In this document: positions 10,442-20,590 of the stretch, piece after piece | Numbering within the stretch: position 1 is the first letter of the stretch | Layout: the number at the start of each line of letters is the position of its first letter | NCBI RefSeq assembly: GCF_000143415.4 | Contig: NW_003314277.1 | Location: 2,282,633-2,346,632, forward strand | DNA length: 64,000 nt | Direction: 5' to 3' | Source: Selaginella moellendorffii | Lineage: Eukaryota; Streptophyta; Lycopodiopsida; Selaginellales; Selaginellaceae | Program-made: the position numbers and the translations under genes | Notes under the pieces: model-generated | Told to the model about the DNA's origin: nothing | The model's database searches: none | What the model saw: only the letters and a program-made list of their open reading frames with translations

Positions 10442-11250
10442 AATAAAATTCCTGGTCTCCTCTTCTTGATAATCTAACAATTGGAATGAATGAAACCTTG
10501 AAAGTTATAATTAAAAATAATATTTTATTTTATTTTTGCTAATAACAACACTTAGAATAAGAGATTCTTAAAAACTTATATTACTAATAAATAAAGAATT
10601 TATAACCAACCAAAAAATTCTATAGTGGTACAATAGATAATAAAACTTTTAAATTATTCTGTTAGTAAAAATAATCTAGTAAAACACAGTTTATTATCCA
10701 GTAATTTTCTGGATGAAAATAAAATTGAATATTTTATAAATAATTTTATATAATATATTTTAAAATTTAATATTTAGTATTTTTAAATTGAAGTAAAAAA
10801 TTAACTAATATACACTTTTTATATAATAAAAGTTTTATATAACAATTAAATCTTAAATCTATGCTATTTTTTATTTTTAATAAATTACAGTAACTATATA
10901 CTCTTGAAATAACATAAAAAATTTATAGGTTTAAGGCTGGTAATGAATATGGGTTCTAAAAATTTAAATTTACATACTTTAAAGAATCTCAAAAGATAAT
11001 ATATAAATTTTAAAATAAATAAATATCCATTTAAATTTATATGAATTACATAGATGTGCTCACACTTTTAAGACTTATATCTCAAACACCAAAAAAAAAA
11101 AAAAAAACAAATCCTTCAATTTTGATTTGTTAATTTTATTATTGCCTTTTGCTGCATTTAAATGATTTTTATTAAGAAACAAATAGAAATATTATACCAG
11201 GTAAGGCATTTAAAATTTGTAAAATGAGTTGAAACTTTATACAATGGCTG
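10442..11250. other. AT-rich stretch without genes
   Basis: Very AT-rich, with an A tract near 11091-11107. No ORF or element boundary is identified. Confidence 0.5.
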
Positions 11251-11253
11251 CTA

Positions 11254-11574
11254 TTGAGCTTTTGGCACCTCTACATCTATGGCTTTTCCATCGAAGCTGA
11301 TCAAGAATTTGTCAAGGATGAGGACAGTGAGGTTAGCCATGAGTTCCCAGGCGACTTGTTCCAGCTTCAAGACGCGACTGGACACATGCTAAAGCGGAAG
11401 TTTGCAGAGGACGATTCCATGGACAGTGTCATGTGGCGAGGAGGCTACCATGGCAGTGAGTATGCAATGGTGAATCTCCAGAACGAGCTTGGAAGTCTTC
11501 TCTATGTCGTGGCTGAGACCTCTCATTCATGGTCGTATGCTCAACTTGTGCCGGAGGGATTGTGCAAGTGGTGA
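11254..11574 (+). pseudogene. Fragment of an unrecognised gene family, paralogous to 44185-44790
   Basis: The 106-aa open frame shares KRKFAEDDS, WRGGYHGSEYAMV and LLYVVAETS with the 44 kb copy (ERKFAEDKS, WEGGYHCSKYAMV, PLYVVVET). I do not recognise the family. The shared acidic, aromatic-rich block suggests a real protein domain. This copy stops at 11572-11574 while the 44 kb one runs further, so it is probably truncated. The N-terminal GFSIE continues the 44 kb homology (FSIEDAIR in an alternative frame). Function unknown. Confidence 0.45.
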
Positions 11575-12060
11575 ATGGCAAGATCGACCCAGAATTCGCA
11601 AGTCTTAACGGGCTGTGGCTCGCTTGTTAACTTGATCCAACTGTTGGCAGCCGTCAAATTGAATCAGGTTCTCTGCAAGAATGTGGCTAACAACTACCAG
11701 GTTCTCCAAAACCTAGCTGCCAGCTGCCAGGTTCTAGAGAACCAGGCTACCAGCTGCCAATTCTAGAGAACCCTCTCATCCTCGAATAACATTATTCCAC
11801 ATGTCCGTTAACAGTCTCGCCACAGCCCGTTAAGGCTGTTCCCGGGCACAACCTCGCTCGTTCCCTCCAGAACGCGCTCGCCGGGCTAACACCCGGCTCA
11901 CCCGTTCTGGGCGGGAACGTGCTCGCCCTACCCGGGAACTGCCTCATCCTCCATACTGAGTCCCCAAGGACATCGTTCCAGCTTCCAACGACTGGGAGCT
12001 ATGGGTTTAGTCACGTTCTCTTTGACGGGCTTTTGCGATTGACACTCCTCATACAAGCTC
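11575..12060. other. Low-complexity spacer with short local repeats
   Basis: 11690-11765 carries a repeated AACTACCAGGTTCT / CAGCTGCCAGGTTCTAGAGAACC unit, and 11840-11940 repeats CTCGCC/CCCGGG-type words. 11985-12040 matches 44940-45000 (GGGTTTAGTCA, TTTGACGGGCTTTTGCGATT), another fragment of the unknown family. Confidence 0.4.
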
Positions 12061-12083
12061 TGGGCTTGTCTTGGAAGATCTTC

Positions 12084-12326
12084 CTATAGAACATGGTGCC
12101 AGTTGAGAGAGTCGCGAGTGAAACTCTTGTGACCCGACTCTTGGTGACGAGCGAACGCTACCATCAGAATCTGAGAACAAGGATCAAGCTCAATGACGAG
12201 ACGATGAATCGCTGAATAGTGAGATACTCCTCCACGTCCGTGTTGGTACTCCCACTGCCGGTTGTTACCGGAGGAGAGGCAGCCATTCAGCCGCTCGATC
12301 TCTCGAAAGGATGGCAGTGTGAACAT
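12084..12326 (-). pseudogene. Fragment of the same unknown family, divergent from pol kappa
   Basis: The minus-strand frame begins with REIERLNGCLSSGN and matches the 44 kb gene (DIERLNGCLSGK, then WE and an asparagine/valine-rich stretch). It also contains MVAFARHQ, shared with the 44.6 kb copy. It lies head-to-head with the pol kappa ATG at 12589, the same divergent arrangement as at 43-45 kb. Order and strand of the blocks differ between the copies, so this one is rearranged and unlikely to be functional. Confidence 0.5.
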
Positions 12327-12588
12327 CTCGCGAAAGGATGGTAGTGACGCCTTCTTCCTCTTTGACGATGGTCACGAGCGAGTGGGAAGCTGGCTCTGAA
12401 AACGTCCTCGTGGTGATTGCCGCGAGTGATCTCTGCTGCCATCGCGCACAACGTTGTGTGGACAACCTTGATGAGAATGAGTCCAACCGGTATATTCTAT
12501 CTCCGGTAAAAGACAGAATATTCAATGGGTTTTGTGTACGGTAAGATACTAAACCCTCGGCCGTACATTAGGTTTATTTTCAAAGCCG

Positions 12589-15023
12589 ATGGCGGGCGAG
12601 GAGGTATCAGCGGTGAGCCCTTCCCACGGCGATTCGAGCGATGGGAGAATGGCGCCTCAAGCTCAGGATCGAGCGGGGAGCTCGTCGGAAGCGGCGGCGG
12701 AGGGAGATAAGCCCTGGCATTCTTACGACACGGTGTTCTTGAATGCCAAAGCAGGTCTGGATTTGTGGTTATTTTCCACATTCTTCCTATGTTTGTGTGT
12801 GTGCGTGAGTCAGGAATGAGTGGAGTGGACAAGGAAAAAGTCCAGAAGGTTGTTTACGAGATGAGCAAAGGATCCCGGTATTTCGAGAACGAGCAGCGCA
12901 AAGAAGCAATTCTCCAGCAGAGGATCGAGAAATTCAGAGAACAGGCTGCAAAAATCAGCACGACTAAGCTCGCAGAGACGAAAGCGGTGAGATTTCTTTG
13001 TTTTCATTTTTTTTTCTTTTCCTTTCTCTTCCAGCTCTAACAGAGATGTATAGGCGGTTGATAGAGGAATTCTCGAGCTAGAGGCGAGCCGAAATCTCGA
13101 CAAAACTTGGATGCATGTTGATATGGATGCGTTTTACGCCGCCGTCGAGACAGTGGAGGATGTTTCCTTGTCTTGCAAGCCTATGGCTGTTGGAGGCATG
13201 TCGATGATTTGCACTGCAAACTATGAGGTATGCCGTTTGTTGCACGAAGAATTTCAGTGCTCACTTCTCCACCGCAGGCTCGGAAGTTTGGAGTGCGTGC
13301 TGCAATGCCTGGTTTCATAGCCTGCAAGCTGTGTCCGGACTTGGTATTGATAAAGCCAAACTTTGAAAAATACACGCATTACAGTGAACTCACACGTCAA
13401 GGTACTACCATATTCCGCTTTTCTTTTGGAGGCTTAGTAAACCTTTCTGTTCCAGTCTTTCGCTTATATGACAAAAATTTTATTGCAAGGAGCCTGGACG
13501 AAGCGTATCTTGATATTACAGAGTTTTGTAGAACGGAAAGCATTGCTCCGGCAGAGGTAGTCTGGACGCAGTATTATGTGGTTTATCTCATGTGGTTTAC
13601 AGGTAGCTGAACGGCTTCGGAAAGACGTTTTTGAGAAAACTAAGCTTACTTGCAGTGCTGGTGTTGCAGCCAACCGTCTCCTAGCGAAGGTGCTTTCATT
13701 CCTAATGCTTCTGACCATCTTTGCTTTTTGCTTTTATGTAGGTGTGTTCTGACATTAATAAACCAAATGGCCAATTTGTGCTTGAAAGTGATCGCGAAAA
13801 GATTATGGAATTTGTGTCGAAGCTGCCTATTCGGAAGGTTTTGAGTTCCTGATTCCAATTTTTTGTTTTAAAACCTGATATTTTTGTTTTCAAGGTTTCT
13901 GGTATTGGAAAGGTTACGGAGAGACTGTTGAAAGACGTTCTTTCTATCAATATGTGCTCTGATTTGATAGAAAATAGATATTTGATTTCGGCTTTGTTTT
14001 CAACAATTTCCACAGGTATCGTATGTCTCATTCGACGATGGTGACATTATTTCAGGTTTTTGCAGATTTTTTCTTATCAGTTGGCCTGGGTATTGGTGCC
14101 TCCGAGGCTCCTCACGAAGAGCAAAGAAAAAGCATAAGCAATGAAAGAACGTTTTCACCGACAAGTGACGCGAACATTCTTGGCAAAATCTTAGGTTCGT
14201 TTTGCACAATTGAGTGTAAAATTTGTGATAACTTTCGCATATCAGGTGACCTCGCTGAAAGTTTGTCCGAGGACATGATCAAGGAAAATTTGCAAGGCCG
14301 GACATTAACGCTAAAACTTAAGACGAGCACATTTGAGGTGCGTTCTAGTCATAGAGTTTTGTATAATAGCAAATGTTTTCTCTGGCAGGTACGTAGTCGG
14401 GCCGTATCAGTTCAGCATTTTATTAGTTCTAAGAAAGAAATCGAATCACTTGCTATAAAACTACTTAAAGCGGAACTTCCTATTTCATTGCGCTTGCTGG
14501 GTAAGTACTTTATCTTACCTTCCTCCATTGCTAACTCAAACACCGCAGGAGTGAGAGTTTCCCAGTTCAAAGAAGACGATCCTTCCCAGAAGAGTATTGC
14601 AAGCTTTCTGAAAGACATCTCTGATGCCGCTGTCAAGGATGACGACTTGGAACACGATTACGATGAACAGACACCATATTTATCAGACACTGACCGCGAT
14701 ACAAGTTGTAAACATACGGCAGACCAGTGGACGCAAGATGATCGATGTTCCTTGTGTGGCGAGAGAATATCTTCCGAGTATCCAACCCTCAGACAAGAGC
14801 ACGAGGACTTTCACTTTGCTTTAAAGATCCAACAACAGGACTCTGTTAACCAGCTTGAGGTTTCGAAAAGAAGCATTGGCAAGAGGTATGTCGATAACTT
14901 TTATTTTGATTGCAAACTGATGTGGTCCACATTCTCAGACCAATAACTCAAAGCAGCGATCGTGGTACGAAGAAGTCCGCAAAGAATAGAAACTCCATCG
15001 AATCATACTTCGCAAAGAACTAG
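12589..15023 (+). CDS. POLK: DNA polymerase kappa (Y-family, DinB; 13 exons, complete)
   Basis: Low-fidelity nuclear polymerase that extends past damaged bases. Exons: 12589-12754, 12814-12986, 13054-13227, 13278-13401, 13456-13556, 13603-13689, 13742-13837, 13895-14015, 14066-14194, 14246-14337, 14389-14500, 14549-14885, 14939-15023. Every intron is GT-AG and about 46-67 bp, and phases close to give 598 aa. The kappa-type N-clasp ([12 protein letters not shown]) leads to [13 protein letters not shown] with metal ligand D136, then [10 protein letters not shown] with D227/E228. SGIGKVTE marks the thumb helix-hairpin-helix and [13 protein letters not shown] the little finger. A C2H2 ubiquitin-binding finger is seen at C525, C528, H543 and H547. 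The C-terminal SIESYF is a possible but non-canonical PCNA-binding box. The stop overlaps that of the antisense Lhca gene. A pseudogene copy lies at 42983-43710. Confidence 0.95.
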
Positions 15024-16088
15024 CCGTGCGACAGGGTTTGGACAATCGTGTTATGCCAAGGATCAGAAACGTGCGTCAGCAAGTTGTCTATGGGGCCTGT
15101 TTTCGTGAAGAAAGCTTGAACAAAAACACCAAGTATTGCTACCATGGCCAGCCTTCCTGCAACTCACATCAGGATCGGTATGAACAGCAAACCTTACTAC
15201 CGTTTTTGAGTTCCTTCTCTTTCAACGTTCGTGCGTTGTTTATGTCCCTTCCTAGGCCAGCGGGATCGAAAAACGGACCTCCGGGATAGCTGCATATGGT
15301 AAAAAAATCCATTTTTCTTTCCTCAGTCATATCCAATATTCGTTTTCTTTTGGCCAGGAATATACCCGCTTTGTAGTCCAGCAAGAGCATCCTCAAACCC
15401 CAAAAACGTATCTTGAGCCGCTTGCGAACCAGGACTGATATAATCGTAGTATCTCCTCGTTTCAGCATACCTGCAAGGTAACACAAGTGGAAGTTTTACA
15501 TCTCTGTCAAGGGCTCATAAGATTTCTCCCACCCCATTAGAATCAGCTGGACTACAAACAAAGTTCGCGTGTCTGCGAACTCGAATTCTGTGGCACCGGC
15601 CTCGTACCAGACAGGCAGGTCCCTGCCTCCCACAGTCCTTAAAAGCTTCAAAAGAGCCAAGGTATTGTTTCTATAGTTGATAGAAGAGAGTGACTTACAT
15701 CTGTGACGAGGATTCCAGCAATGCCAGCCATAGCAAAACGAGAATGGACGAGTTCCGCTTGCACGTACCATCGAAGGGTTTCGGGGTCTTTACCGAGCTC
15801 GAGGGGATCAAATCCAAAGTCGCCTGCGAGACTGGATGGTCGATCGATAGCAAATTTGCCACAAAGGAGTCACACGGCCGAGAAAGCAAAGATAAGAAAT
15901 GGTTGGACTTACGAGCCATCAAGATGTTGGGGTGGAGATAAGCCAGGTAGCCAGATGGGCCTTTCGTCACTGCCAGAAGATTGAGCTCGAATTGACAAGA
16001 ACCGAGCACAATGTGCGTTTCGAATTCGAGGATAGCAGCTTGACGGCTGTGGAGTCCTCCATACCATTGAAAGCCGGTTGCTATCCAT
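15020..16088 (-). CDS. LHCA5: Photosystem I chlorophyll a/b-binding protein, Lhca5-like (6 exons, complete)
   Basis: Thylakoid antenna protein of photosystem I. Exons on the minus strand: 16088-15913, 15831-15699, 15645-15533, 15470-15366, 15289-15201, 15156-15020, with GT-AG introns and closed phases, giving 250 aa. The N-terminus (about 1-40) is Ser/Arg-rich and acid-poor, like a chloroplast transit peptide. RPIWLPG and [13 protein letters not shown] start the mature part. Helix B has ELVHSRFAM (E85, H88, R90 as chlorophyll ligands or ion pair), then [25 protein letters not shown] and [10 protein letters not shown]. Helix A has E202, N205 and R207 in ELKNGRLAM. The ending [19 protein letters not shown] best recalls Lhca5, but Lhca2 or Lhca6 remain possible. 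The donor at 15532 was preferred because it restores MGYAET. Confidence 0.92.
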
Positions 16089-16673
16089 TCCTTCCAAGAA
16101 TGTTATATGCTTTTCCTATGGTCCAGATTTTAATTTGATTTTGTTTAGGTTTTGTATACAAAAAAAATTATCTACATAATTTAAGACGCAAATAGATTTC
16201 TTTGTCCCTGGAAAAAGATTAAAGATGAGTTTTTGCCTAGACTACTCGGCCCTTTGTTTTACCTTTGTGTTGCTTTCAATGCTTTTGGTAGATACTAAAG
16301 TAATCGTCACAGGTGGATCCTCACTACAAATTGCAGGCCGTCTTAGCAACAAATTGTATCACTCTAGCACTACTCCCAGCGTTGCGTGTGCTTTGAGGCT
16401 ACAGCGCGGATGGATTATTTGGAGTGACTGTAGATGAGGCTAGTTCTCAAATATACACCGAACACGGCTGTTTCTAATTTTTTTAAAAATAATTTTAGGT
16501 TGATAGAAATTATAAAAGAATATTCATTTTTAATAAGCTTCTCTCTCACTCTTCAGCTCTCAAAAAACCTTAGGAATTCCATTTTTCAATAGAAGAGATC
16601 GTAAAGCGAGTTCCCAGTATTGCAGCAGACCAGTATCAAAATTATCAAAAGGTTTAGTTTTCAAGTAAACAGC
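16089..16673. other. Lhca upstream region
   Basis: It should hold the promoter of the minus-strand Lhca gene. No clear TATA or light-response box was identified with confidence. ORFs here are short and unsupported. Confidence 0.3.
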
Positions 16674-17051
16674 TTACTCATGCCACATAGGGGCAAATTT
16701 GCTCGGTTCTATCGCATTTGCCTCGACGCGAGCTTTTCTAGAGATGACTCTTCTACTTCCCTCTTCTAGTTTTTTGCTTGATAATAGAGCGAGCCTGTGA
16801 AACATATCCACGATTAAATGCGAAGAAACCTTCGAGACAAGATTTACCATGTTTGGAGCTGTGTAGAAGGGATGGATTGAGAGATGAGATTTAAAATAAC
16901 ACATACAATGTATGTTTTTCACGAGTCTAAAAAATGATATGCTAACCCAGTAGTTTTTCTGCAATGGCCACGACCAAAGTAAAGCCTCCATAGGCCAAGC
17001 TATAACACAAAAAGGAAGACCTGGAGGTGAAGCAAACAATACATCTTCCAA
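16674..17051 (-). pseudogene. Unrecognised exon-like fragments
   Basis: The minus strand shows two protein-like stretches. Around 17051-16945 is a block with LEDVLFASPPGLPFCV and WPMEALLWSW. Around 16800-16674 is a charged block (KLEEGSRRVISRKAR) ending in a stop. An AT-rich intron-like piece lies between. I do not recognise the family. It could be a small gene or a remnant. Confidence 0.25.
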
Positions 17052-17587
17052 CTTCAGTTTCTTAGCGTCTTCATGACAGGTGCACCTCTTCAGTAACTTG
17101 CCAGAACTCGCACATAAGCTGGTGAGTGAGAAGGGACTCCCTTGGGACTATGGATGTTTGTGGGCATTTGAAACAAGCCTCATCCTGGACTTCTTTAACA
17201 GTGTGAGAGGTTTTGGTTTGGGGGCACAAGAACATTTTGGTGACAAGCAACAGGATGATGAATTTCCAAAATTGAAGGGGAGTTCCTTGATTCTTTTCCA
17301 TCCCTTCTCATGGCCCCTGCTCATTCCGCAATACAGTCATAAAGGGCATTTGCAGTAAGTTGGAGACAAGTGTGGTGTTTAAAATATAAAATATATAAAT
17401 ATAAACATTATAATATAAATAGTGTAAAATATAAAATATTAATAAATACAAAATATTACAATACAAGATGATTATCTTATGGAAAATAGTAAATATCACT
17501 AATTAATAAGAAATATAAATAAAAAGCAAAGAATAATACATGATGACTTCATATTAAAATAAATAAATAACTTAACAAACAGTTGTG
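17052..17587. other. Unassigned, becoming AT-rich
   Basis: A plus-strand ORF at 17080-17358 has no recognised motif. 17380-17580 is highly AT-rich and leads into the Helitron-like remnant. Confidence 0.35.
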
Positions 17588-19480
17588 CTTATTTTTTAAC
17601 AGGAGGAGCAGGAACTGAAAAATCAATGCTTTTAAATACATTTATAGAAACACTCAAATGATATTATAAAAAAAACCAAGATATCAATAATCAACTAGGA
17701 CAAACAGTATTAATAGCAGCACCTAGAGGAAAAGCAACTTATAATATAAATGGTTCAACAAAACATTCAATTTTTGCATTTCGATTAGAAGCATCAAAAC
17801 AATGTCAAATAATATTAACAAATGACACATTAGATAAATATAAGAGAAAGCTTTCAACAATAAAATCTTTAGTACCTTCACAAGGAATGATGGAAAACAT
17901 TGATCACAGCAAGCAAACAGTCATTCTAAGACAAACTTGTGGAATCACAGTGCAAAGCACAAAATCTTCTTTCAACAAAAGAAATGACAAAATTTTCATC
18001 AAGTTGGAATGAGTGTGAACTATCCAATATATAGTAGATGCCAAGTTTTGGAAAATGTAATGCATAATCTCCACAATTGCCAATTACTCACACAATCTTA
18101 GAGTTGTGGCCTGCTCTCGGAATCATGGCCAGATTTTCCAATTACACTAACAACGCAGCCTTGACACCACCACCACCAACAATGTAAGCCACCACAAAAA
18201 TACATATAACACAGAATATTAATCTATATTTGCAGCTAACAAATAAGTAAGAGAACATAATGAAAAAAATAATACAACACATACAAGATAAAAATATAAT
18301 TATAGAAGTACAAGACAAACATGGAAATTCTTGTCTTATTACCAAATGACATAAGAAAAACACAAGAACTATATAAAATAATCTATAGCAACTATCAACA
18401 ATAATCTATAGCAATAGAAGATAGATTAGTAAATAGAGCAGATGGAGTATTACAAGATGTAACTCAGATTGAAGAAGAACAAATAATATGGATAGAATTC
18501 CCAAATATAAAAATAGGTAAAAAAAACAAGAGCTAAAGAAAACATAATAATAAAGCAAAATAATGAAAAACAAAACTGGACACCAATAAAAAAAAACAAG
18601 AATAACAAATATTACTAAAAATAAAAATTATGTTATAAGTAAAACCTAATTTCCAGTACAACCATGCACAGGAAGAACAATACATAGAGCACAAAGACCA
18701 ACAGTTATGCAATTAGGATATGACTCATATAAAACAAAATATCCAGGACAAGTATATACAACATTATCAAGAGCATAAACACTAAAAGGTATACATTTAT
18801 ACAGACCAATTGAATATAAACATATTATAATCAATAAAGATGCAGCTAAAGAAATAATCAGAATGACAACAGAAGCACCATGGCAAATTGATTTGATAGA
18901 TTTACCAATTATACAAGTTCTAAACACAACATCTATTATTGCTTATTGCTTATTACTGCACATCAAGAAGATATAAAGAGTGATTCACAATTATTAACAT
19001 CAGATATAATATGTATGCAAGAAGTAAGAACACAAAAACATGAGGATTTATATTTTAATAAATATAAATCATATATACATAAACAATATTGCATACAAAT
19101 GGTTATAAATCAGAACAAATAGAACATTTAAAAACAGAAACAATGGCAATGTCGTATATATCACTAGAAAAAAAAATTACAGATAATAAATTAACATAGA
19201 AAACCTGGAAAAATATACAAATATTCATAAAACAACTACAACAATATATACAGAAAATAGATAATAAAAAACCAGTAATAATTACAGGAGATTTCAATAT
19301 TGATTATCAAAAAGAAGAAGCAAAACCACTTCAAACAATAATAGAGAAAGAAGGATACATACAAATAATAAAAAACTAATAGATCTTATATGGATAAAAG
19401 ATATAGTATATACAAAAGCAGGAGTAGTGCATACTGAACAGATCATAATAAATTATATATCATAATAAAAAGTATTTAAA
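17588..19480 (+). mobile_element. Decayed Helentron-type Helitron: Pif1 helicase plus EEP endonuclease
   Basis: Plus-strand translation shows a Pif1-family helicase: TGGAGTEKSMLLNTFIE (Walker A with Gly to Glu), LGQTVLIAAPRGKA, and HSIFAF then LEASKQC. At 18420-18530 is DRLVNRADGVLQDV followed by WIEFPNIKIGKKTR. The C-terminal motif VYTTLSRA..LKGIHLY is at 18745-18795. An endonuclease/exonuclease/phosphatase-type domain follows directly: HQEDIKSDSQLLTSDIICMQEVRTQ (18958-19035), then a GDFNID catalytic motif at about 19290 and LIDLIW at 19380. Helicase fused to such an endonuclease defines Helentron/Helitron2 elements. Many stops and frameshifts are present, and the Rep part and termini were not found. 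Confidence 0.7.
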
Positions 19481-19918
19481 AACAAAAGCAAACCTAGCAT
19501 TGCTGCATTGCAATACACAGCAATTTTATTATATACTTTTAAGATTAATTTGATTATTACCAATCTATAATAATTAAATTAAAAATTAGGAATATTCATA
19601 AATATTCCTTTAAACCGATTTGCATATCTAGCTGTTGGAGTTATCAGCGTCAACTAGAATCTCTTAATAAAAGGATCTATCAAGAGGATTGATGAATAAA
19701 ACATCTTGCTATCTTGTTCTCGATTCTATCTTTCTTTCCAATACACTCTTTGAAGTCTTTATCAAGCTTTAATTGCGTGGTACGTAGTGACCTTGCATGG
19801 CAAAGTGGGAGTTCATGGCTTCAAGAGAAGAAATGCGATCTCGTCACTACTCTTTCCCAAAGTCTGTATTGGCGAGAAAATTCTCACTGTAGAGTAAGAG
19901 TAGTGTTACTTGGTCGAG

Positions 19919-19926
19919 TATAAATA
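19919..19926 (+). promoter_or_regulatory. TATA box of the small secreted protein gene
   Basis: TATAAATA lies 51 bp before the ATG at 19977. Confidence 0.6.
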
Positions 19927-19976
19927 CACAATGTGTACGCACTCGTTTAGTTCCATCTCCCATTTGTATTTCCTCC

Positions 19977-20302
19977 ATGATGGCTTTTAAAAGCTTTGTT
20001 GCTCTTGCCATTGCCACTGTAGTCTTGATGGCGCCAAGCCTGGGAATTCTCAACACAGGTATGCACCAAAAACAAAAAGAGCGTAAGAAGATAACTTTTC
20101 ACTGTACCATTATGAGGATGACTTCTCTCCTTTGTCTCACAATCCAGAATTGGCTTTCCATGATAACGGCGAGCTTCCACCTGATTTTATTGCAGTGGCA
20201 TCGCCAGGGATCTATAACAATGGAGCACATTTACCGCCATTTACTGCACATTTCCTGTGCCGTAGTTGTGAAGCTCTGAGCAGGCATTGCAAGAATCAAT
20301 AA
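19977..20302 (+). CDS. Small secreted protein, plant natriuretic peptide/EG45-like, cysteine-poor
   Basis: Exons 19977-20058 and 20148-20302 join in phase (GT-AG, 89-bp intron) to give 78 aa. The N-terminus has a clear signal peptide (FVALAIATVVLMAPSLG). The mature part contains FIAVASPGIYNNGAH, which resembles the (V/I)AAAS..(L/I)(W/Y)(N/D)NGA block of EG45/expansin-like double-psi barrel domains (plant natriuretic peptides). The following CG of that family is replaced and the protein ends early with CRSCEALSRHC. It could be a shortened active peptide or a decaying copy. The TATA box and splice sites look intact. Possible apoplastic role by analogy only. Confidence 0.5.
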
Positions 20303-20590
20303 CATGAAAGTTCACTTAGCATTGTCAGCTGACCGGAGTCTTATGGGAGTCTCAAAACCAACATGAGCTACACGATCAATTTACAAAAAAAAAAACCATC
20401 AACAAGTACAAAACTTACAGACGGAACCTCGGGTGCAGAATAAACTCCTAGAGTTTTCTGAGGGCATTTTCTTCCTGGAGGCCGTGTTGAATCATTGGCA
20501 ACTGGTGAGTGGCGATCCATGCATGAAATAAATATGGTTGTGGAGCTAGCCTGGACCAGATTACAGATCAGCCAGCTTGCTCATGGCATG
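20303..20590 (+). pseudogene. Left half of an unrecognised gene interrupted by a transposon
   Basis: Protein-like stretches (LLEFSEGIFFLEAVLNHWQL at 20440-20502, then CGASLDQITDQPACSWHGS across 20540-20598) continue in frame after the transposon into READDLNEAASLDQWLPGL and LPRKLLLQFERASVKRAWEHL at 21306-21470. The family is not recognised, and stops show decay. Confidence 0.3.

Noticed and set aside
13230-13610. 126-aa ORF spanning pol kappa exons 4-5
   Set aside because: It is read-through of a 54-bp intron. The spliced gene accounts for it.
15496-15771. Reading [10 protein letters not shown] as part of the Lhca protein
   Set aside because: Using the GTGGGA donor at 15532 removes it and restores the family motif [12 protein letters not shown]. 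The intron then has the usual 62-bp length.
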